DNA of 9,233 nucleotides from DATFXM01 sp035315885 (GTDB taxonomy: Bacteria > Acidobacteriota > Blastocatellia > UBA7656), in contig DATFXM010000102.1 in the NCBI GenBank assembly GCA_035315885.1, forward strand, positions 1 to 9,233, given 5' to 3'. The position numbers and the translations under genes are program-made. The number at the start of each line of letters is the position of its first letter. Within the stretch, counting starts at the first letter, position 1. The notes beneath the pieces are model-generated. The model was not told the origin of the DNA, did no database searches, and saw only the letters and a list, made by a program, of their open reading frames with translations. Positions 6,542-9,233 of the stretch are shown in pieces.

Positions 6542-7741
6542 ATGCCCGTTTACCTGGATAACAGTGCTACAACCGCCGTCGCGCCAGAGGTGCTGGATGC
6601 GATGTACCCTTTCTTCATCGAAGAAATGGGGAACGCTCAGTCGGTGCACACGTTTGGACAGCGCGCAAAGAGTGCAGTCGAAAACGCCCGCCGTCTGGTG
6701 GCCGGCCTCATTGGCGCTTCACCGGCTGAGATCGTGTTTGTGAGCGGCGGCACCGAAGCCGATAACCTCGCGATCACCGGGGTCGCACGCGCATACGCCG
6801 CCTACGGCCGCCATATCATCACGAGCGCCGTCGAACATCCGGCGGTGCTTTCGACTTGCTCGTCCCTGGAGAGCGAGGGCTTCGAGGTAACGTATTTACC
6901 CGTCGGACGAGCCGGCGTTGTGCGATCCGAAGACATCCGGGCAGCGCTGAAAGACACGACCGTTCTCATTTCACTGATGTATGCCAACAACGAAACCGGA
7001 GTCGTTCAGCCGATAGCTGAAGCGGGGGCAATCGTCCAGGAGGCGCGCAGGACGGTTAACCCGCACTTGTACTTTCACACCGATGCCGTGCAGGCGGCCG
7101 GCAAAATCAACATTTCGCTGAGCGAGTTAGGTGTCGATCTGCTCTCGATCTCCGCTCACAAAATTCACGGCCCGAAAGGTATCGGAGCGCTCTACGTAAA
7201 GAAAGGTACCAGACTCGCAAAGCTGATCCACGGCGGACATCACGAGCGCGATCGTCGCGCAGGAACCGAGAATGTCCCCGCCATTGCGGGCTTCGGAAAA
7301 GCGTGCGAGATCGCGCGCGTCAGTTTAAACGAGCACTCGGCGCGTATGAATTTCTTAAGGGACCGTCTCGAGTCCGGGATCGCAGCGCGAGTGGAGGACG
7401 TTGGCATAAACGGCGATCCGGCGCTGCGGCTTCCGAATATTTCAAGCATGAGCTTCGGCGGTGTCGATGGCGAGAGCTTGCTGATTGCTCTGGATCTGAA
7501 AGGCGTAGCGGTTTCGACCGGCTCAGCGTGCTCGTCGGGATCTCTCGAACCGTCGCACGTGCTGACGGCGATGGGTTTGTCGCGAGAGGAAGTGCGCGGA
7601 AGCATTCGTTTCAGTCTCAGCAGTTTTACAACTCAGGATGAAATCGACTACGCGATTCAGACTGTGAGTGAGACCGTTGAACACCTTCGTCGCATGACGC
7701 CGCTTGAGTCTGAGCCGCATCCCGCCGCGACCAGAGCCTGA
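6542..7741 (+). CDS. Second group I cysteine desulfurase (NifS/IscS-like)
   Basis: This is a PLP-dependent cysteine desulfurase of 399 residues, clearly diverged from the IscS at 619. PLP lysine K207 lies in SISAHK (202-207), H99 in VEH (97-99), and the persulfide cysteine C330 in STGSACSSGSLEPSHV (325-340), with the long group I loop. RRAGTENV (238-245) and SSGSLEPSHVL are features of NifS and NifS-like enzymes rather than housekeeping IscS (which here reads MRSGTLNV). The IscS-type docking tail is replaced by an unrelated one (PLESEPHPAATRA). The ATG has only a weak ribosome binding site, and an in-frame TTG at 6536 is possible. It is followed by an IscU/NifU-N-like scaffold gene 19 bp later, so the two probably act as a pair. 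No nitrogenase genes are visible, so I give no nif symbol. Confidence 0.94.
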   Translation: MPVYLDNSATTAVAPEVLDAMYPFFIEEMGNAQSVHTFGQRAKSAVENARRLVAGLIGASPAEIVFVSGGTEADNLAITGVARAYAAYGRHIITSAVEHPAVLSTCSSLESEGFEVTYLPVGRAGVVRSEDIRAALKDTTVLISLMYANNETGVVQPIAEAGAIVQEARRTVNPHLYFHTDAVQAAGKINISLSELGVDLLSISAHKIHGPKGIGALYVKKGTRLAKLIHGGHHERDRRAGTENVPAIAGFGKACEIARVSLNEHSARMNFLRDRLESGIAARVEDVGINGDPALRLPNISSMSFGGVDGESLLIALDLKGVAVSTGSACSSGSLEPSHVLTAMGLSREEVRGSIRFSLSSFTTQDEIDYAIQTVSETVEHLRRMTPLESEPHPAATRA

Positions 7742-7760
7742 CCTGAACGTTCATCTCAAC

Positions 7761-8126
7761 ATGTATACGGCGCAAGTCGCAGATCACATCGCGAATCCGC
7801 GCAATATTGGCGACATAGAGAATCCGTCCGGGGTCGGGGACGTTGTAAACGAAGTCTGTCTCGACCGGATCAGGCTTATGGTGAGAGTCGAGCGCGGGAC
7901 GCTGGTCGATGCAAAGGTACGAGTGTCCGGTTGTCCTCCGACAATCGCCGCCGCATCGGTGCTCACTGAGCTGATTGTAGGCCGCAGAATATCGGAGCTG
8001 GAATCACTTCGAGCGGAAGATATCGAGTCGGCACTTGGCAGACTACCGGCAGCCAAACGTCATTGTGCGCAGCTTGCGATGGACGCGTTGCGAGTTGCAA
8101 TCCAGAACAGTGCTGACGAGGATTGA
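7761..8126 (+). CDS. Second IscU/NifU N-terminal-type Fe-S scaffold
   Basis: This 121-residue protein has the IscU fold family signature YTAQVADHIANPRNIGDIE near the N-terminus and the three scaffold cysteines: C33 with D35 (CLD, for IscU CGD), C58 in SGCPPTIAAAS (57-66) and C102 in KRHCAQ (99-104). The usual GCGSAIASS loop is altered to GCPPTIAAAS. The HscA-recognition motif LPPVK reads LPAAK (95-99). There is no NifU central ferredoxin or C-terminal thioredoxin-like domain. It most likely scaffolds clusters with the adjacent desulfurase, perhaps without HscA/HscB (inference). I chose ATG 7761 over an in-frame TTG at 7704, which would overlap the desulfurase gene; neither has a strong ribosome binding site. 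It is the last gene of the operon. Confidence 0.88.
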   Translation: MYTAQVADHIANPRNIGDIENPSGVGDVVNEVCLDRIRLMVRVERGTLVDAKVRVSGCPPTIAAASVLTELIVGRRISELESLRAEDIESALGRLPAAKRHCAQLAMDALRVAIQNSADED

Positions 8127-8137
8127 CCGATTGTGAC

Positions 8138-8725
8138 TCAGTCGGCACCCATCACCGAGCCGCAGGACGGGCAGAAAATCTCTTCTTTTTCGACCGGCGA
8201 ACCGCAATCGGTGCACATGCTCTCGACGATCGGTTCCACCTCTGCACCGACCGAGAGCGCCTCATCGAGGAATGTTCCGCAGGCTTCACAGAAGAGGTCG
8301 CCTTCAGAGTTAGTCTGGCCGCAACCCGGGCACTGTGGTCCCGGCGCCGATGAGGCTTGTGGTGTTGGTTGGCTGCTGCGGTTTTGCGGCGGTTGGGCGG
8401 GAGTCTGCGGTGCTAACTGGGCGGAGTGCCGTGCAACTTGTTCCGGCCGTGGAGCGGGTTTTTGTATGGGTCGTTGCACGAGCGGCCTGGTCTTGGACAT
8501 CTCGACCACCTCGAATCCGCTATCATCACTGACCTGTGCCTTGTCGGGCGCAGGCTGTTTGGACGAAGCGGAGGCGTAGGCGAGCCTATCGCGGCGCTCG
8601 CGCTCCTCGGGCGTCAATCCAGAGTAAACATTAAGCTCTTCGAATAGGTCGAGTTCCGGCAGGCCATCGAATGCATCGGCATACGCGGACTCACTGCGCA
8701 ATTCGCCGCTGTGAGCGTTAGTCAT
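8138..8725 (-). CDS. Zinc-ribbon protein with proline/glutamine-rich linker, function unknown
   Basis: From the ATG at 8725 this encodes 195 residues. The N-terminal part (about 1-50) is acidic with LPELDLFEELNVYSGLTPEE, followed by a low-complexity Pro/Gln/Ser/Ala linker (about 80-130). Two C-terminal zinc ribbons follow: C132/C135 with C146/C149 (CPGCG, CEACG) and C171/C174 with C185/C188 (CTDCG, CPSCG). No signal peptide or membrane helix is seen. Double zinc ribbons of this kind occur in many bacterial proteins of unrelated or unknown role, so no function is assigned. The start has GGAG eight bases upstream, inside a GGAG-GAT-CTCC inverted repeat (8727-8737) that might mask it. A GTG at 8764 would add 13 residues. 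It converges on the isc operon, 11 bp from the last stop. Confidence 0.8.
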   Translation of the reverse strand: MTNAHSGELRSESAYADAFDGLPELDLFEELNVYSGLTPEERERRDRLAYASASSKQPAPDKAQVSDDSGFEVVEMSKTRPLVQRPIQKPAPRPEQVARHSAQLAPQTPAQPPQNRSSQPTPQASSAPGPQCPGCGQTNSEGDLFCEACGTFLDEALSVGAEVEPIVESMCTDCGSPVEKEEIFCPSCGSVMGAD

Positions 8726-8768
8726 TGGAGGATCTCCACCGAACTGAAACGGAGGCAGGAACACGCGA

Positions 8769-8774
8769 ATTCTA
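8769..8774 (-). promoter_or_regulatory. Possible -10 element for the zinc-ribbon gene
   Basis: On the minus strand TAGAAT (five of six matches to TATAAT) lies about 44 bases upstream of the ATG at 8725. No good -35 hexamer is visible at 17 bp, so this is a weak call. Confidence 0.2.
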
Positions 8775-8834
8775 CCTCAGACCCGGTCGAGGACATATAG
8801 TTTTCTATTGATGAAGCGATGGGGAGATGAGGGC

Positions 8835-8852
8835 ATGAGGAGATGAGGAGAT
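8835..8852 (+). repeat. Direct repeat of ATGAGGAG in a purine-rich tract
   Basis: ATGAGGAG occurs twice in tandem plus two bases of a third copy, inside a GA-rich stretch from about 8818 to 8855 that also contains GGGGAGATGAGGG. It lies in the spacer between the divergent zinc-ribbon gene and psuG. No function is apparent. Confidence 0.6.
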
Positions 8853-8879
8853 AAGCAGAACGTTCGTCTTGGAGTCCGG

Positions 8880-8904
8880 CACTCAGCACTCAGCACTCAG
8901 CACT
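8880..8904 (+). repeat. Tandem heptamer repeat CACTCAG (about 3.6 copies)
   Basis: Three perfect CACTCAG units (8880-8886, 8887-8893, 8894-8900) and a partial CACT are followed by a run of six T (8904-8909), only ten bases before the psuG ATG. It resembles dispersed short tandem heptamers known from some bacterial genomes; whether it is dispersed here cannot be seen from one window. Confidence 0.75.
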
Positions 8905-8918
8905 TTTTTGACGCAACT

Positions 8919-9233
8919 ATGCACAAACCAACACCACCATGGATGTCCTTGTCGGAGGCAGTAGCTCAGGCACTGTCCAGCCACAAGCCAGTCGTAGCTC
9001 TGGAGTCGACCGTGATTTCTCACGGCCTTCCACATCCGCTGAATCTTGATACCGCTAGGGCCTGCGAAGAAGCAATCAGCGGTGAGGGCGCTCAACCCGC
9101 TACCATCGCGCTGGTTGATGGCATAGTAAAGGTTGGACTGACCCCCGAGGAGCTCGAGAGTTTTGCGGTGGCGTCGACTGATCGCGATAAGGTCAAGAAA
9201 ACCAGCTTGAGCAATCTGGCAGCAATACTCGCG
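8919..9233 (+). CDS. psuG: Pseudouridine-5'-phosphate glycosidase, 5' part (runs off the window)
   Basis: PsuG cleaves pseudouridine 5'-phosphate to uracil and ribose 5-phosphate in pseudouridine catabolism (the reaction is reversible). The 105 visible codons read in frame to the last base. KPVVALESTVISHGLPHP (23-40) is the conserved N-terminal block of the family. GAQPATIALVDGIVKVGLT (59-77) and the VKKTSLSNLAAIL segment (91-103) match the next conserved regions. Roughly two thirds of the usual ~310 residues lie beyond the window, including further active-site residues. Neither ATG 8919 nor in-frame ATG 8943 has a recognisable ribosome binding site; 8919 starts just after the heptamer repeat and T-run. 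It is divergent from the zinc-ribbon gene and unrelated to Fe-S assembly. A psuK or transporter neighbour may follow. Confidence 0.9.
   Translation, partial: MHKPTPPWMSLSEAVAQALSSHKPVVALESTVISHGLPHPLNLDTARACEEAISGEGAQPATIALVDGIVKVGLTPEELESFAVASTDRDKVKKTSLSNLAAILA

Noticed and set aside
6542..8126. Nitrogen fixation nifS/nifU genes
   Set aside because: The scaffold lacks the NifU central and C-terminal domains, and no other nif gene is present, so a nitrogenase-specific role is not supported.
8127..8160. Possible bidirectional terminator between the convergent stops
   Set aside because: Only a 4-bp pairing (CCGA with TCGG around 8127-8146) is seen, with no T-run on either side.
8133..8579. 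148-codon open frame on the + strand antisense to the zinc-ribbon gene
   Set aside because: The minus frame has eight regularly spaced cysteines and a ribosome binding site. The + frame is Gly/Cys-rich only as the complement of that sequence.

Overview
The window (9233 bp, fairly GC-rich) holds one almost complete iron-sulfur cluster assembly operon on the + strand. A short accessory gene converges on its end, and the beginning of an unrelated nucleoside-metabolism gene lies at the right edge. Gene content suggests a Gram-negative-type bacterium that is probably not a typical gammaproteobacterium. The HscB has a eukaryote-like tetracysteine N-terminus, the operon carries a second desulfurase/scaffold pair, and short tandem heptamers and zinc-ribbon proteins are present. 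An Acidobacteriota-like host is my guess, but it rests on impression only.

Layout: 66-581 iscR (Rrf2 regulator); 619-1839 iscS; 1906-2325 iscU; a 128-nt spacer rich in small inverted repeats; 2469-2795 iscA; a spacer with two hairpins, one terminator-like; 2916-3611 hscB; 3615-5495 hscA; 5513-5926 fdx; 6025-6210 an unrecognised 61-residue zinc-ribbon protein; 6287-6502 iscX; 6542-7741 a second group I cysteine desulfurase; 7761-8126 a second IscU/NifU-N scaffold. The minus-strand gene at 8138-8725 encodes a protein with two C-terminal four-cysteine zinc ribbons and ends 11 bp from the operon's last stop. A repeat-bearing spacer (8726-8918) precedes the 5' part of psuG (8919 to the window end).

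How the genes work together (known for the families): IscS takes sulfur from cysteine and passes it to IscU, where a [2Fe-2S] cluster is built with electrons from Fdx. HscB delivers loaded IscU to the Hsp70 HscA, which recognises the LPPVK motif and drives cluster release to carriers such as IscA. IscX binds IscS and tunes the reaction, and IscR senses cluster supply. The second NifS/NifU-like pair lacks an intact LPPVK motif, so it may run without the HscA/HscB chaperones (inference).

The most interesting points are the HSC20-like zinc finger on HscB, the doubled desulfurase/scaffold set in one operon, the small zinc-ribbon gene between fdx and iscX, the missing histidine ligand in IscR, and the structured spacers on both sides of iscA. 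No mobile element, CRISPR array, tRNA or rRNA was seen.
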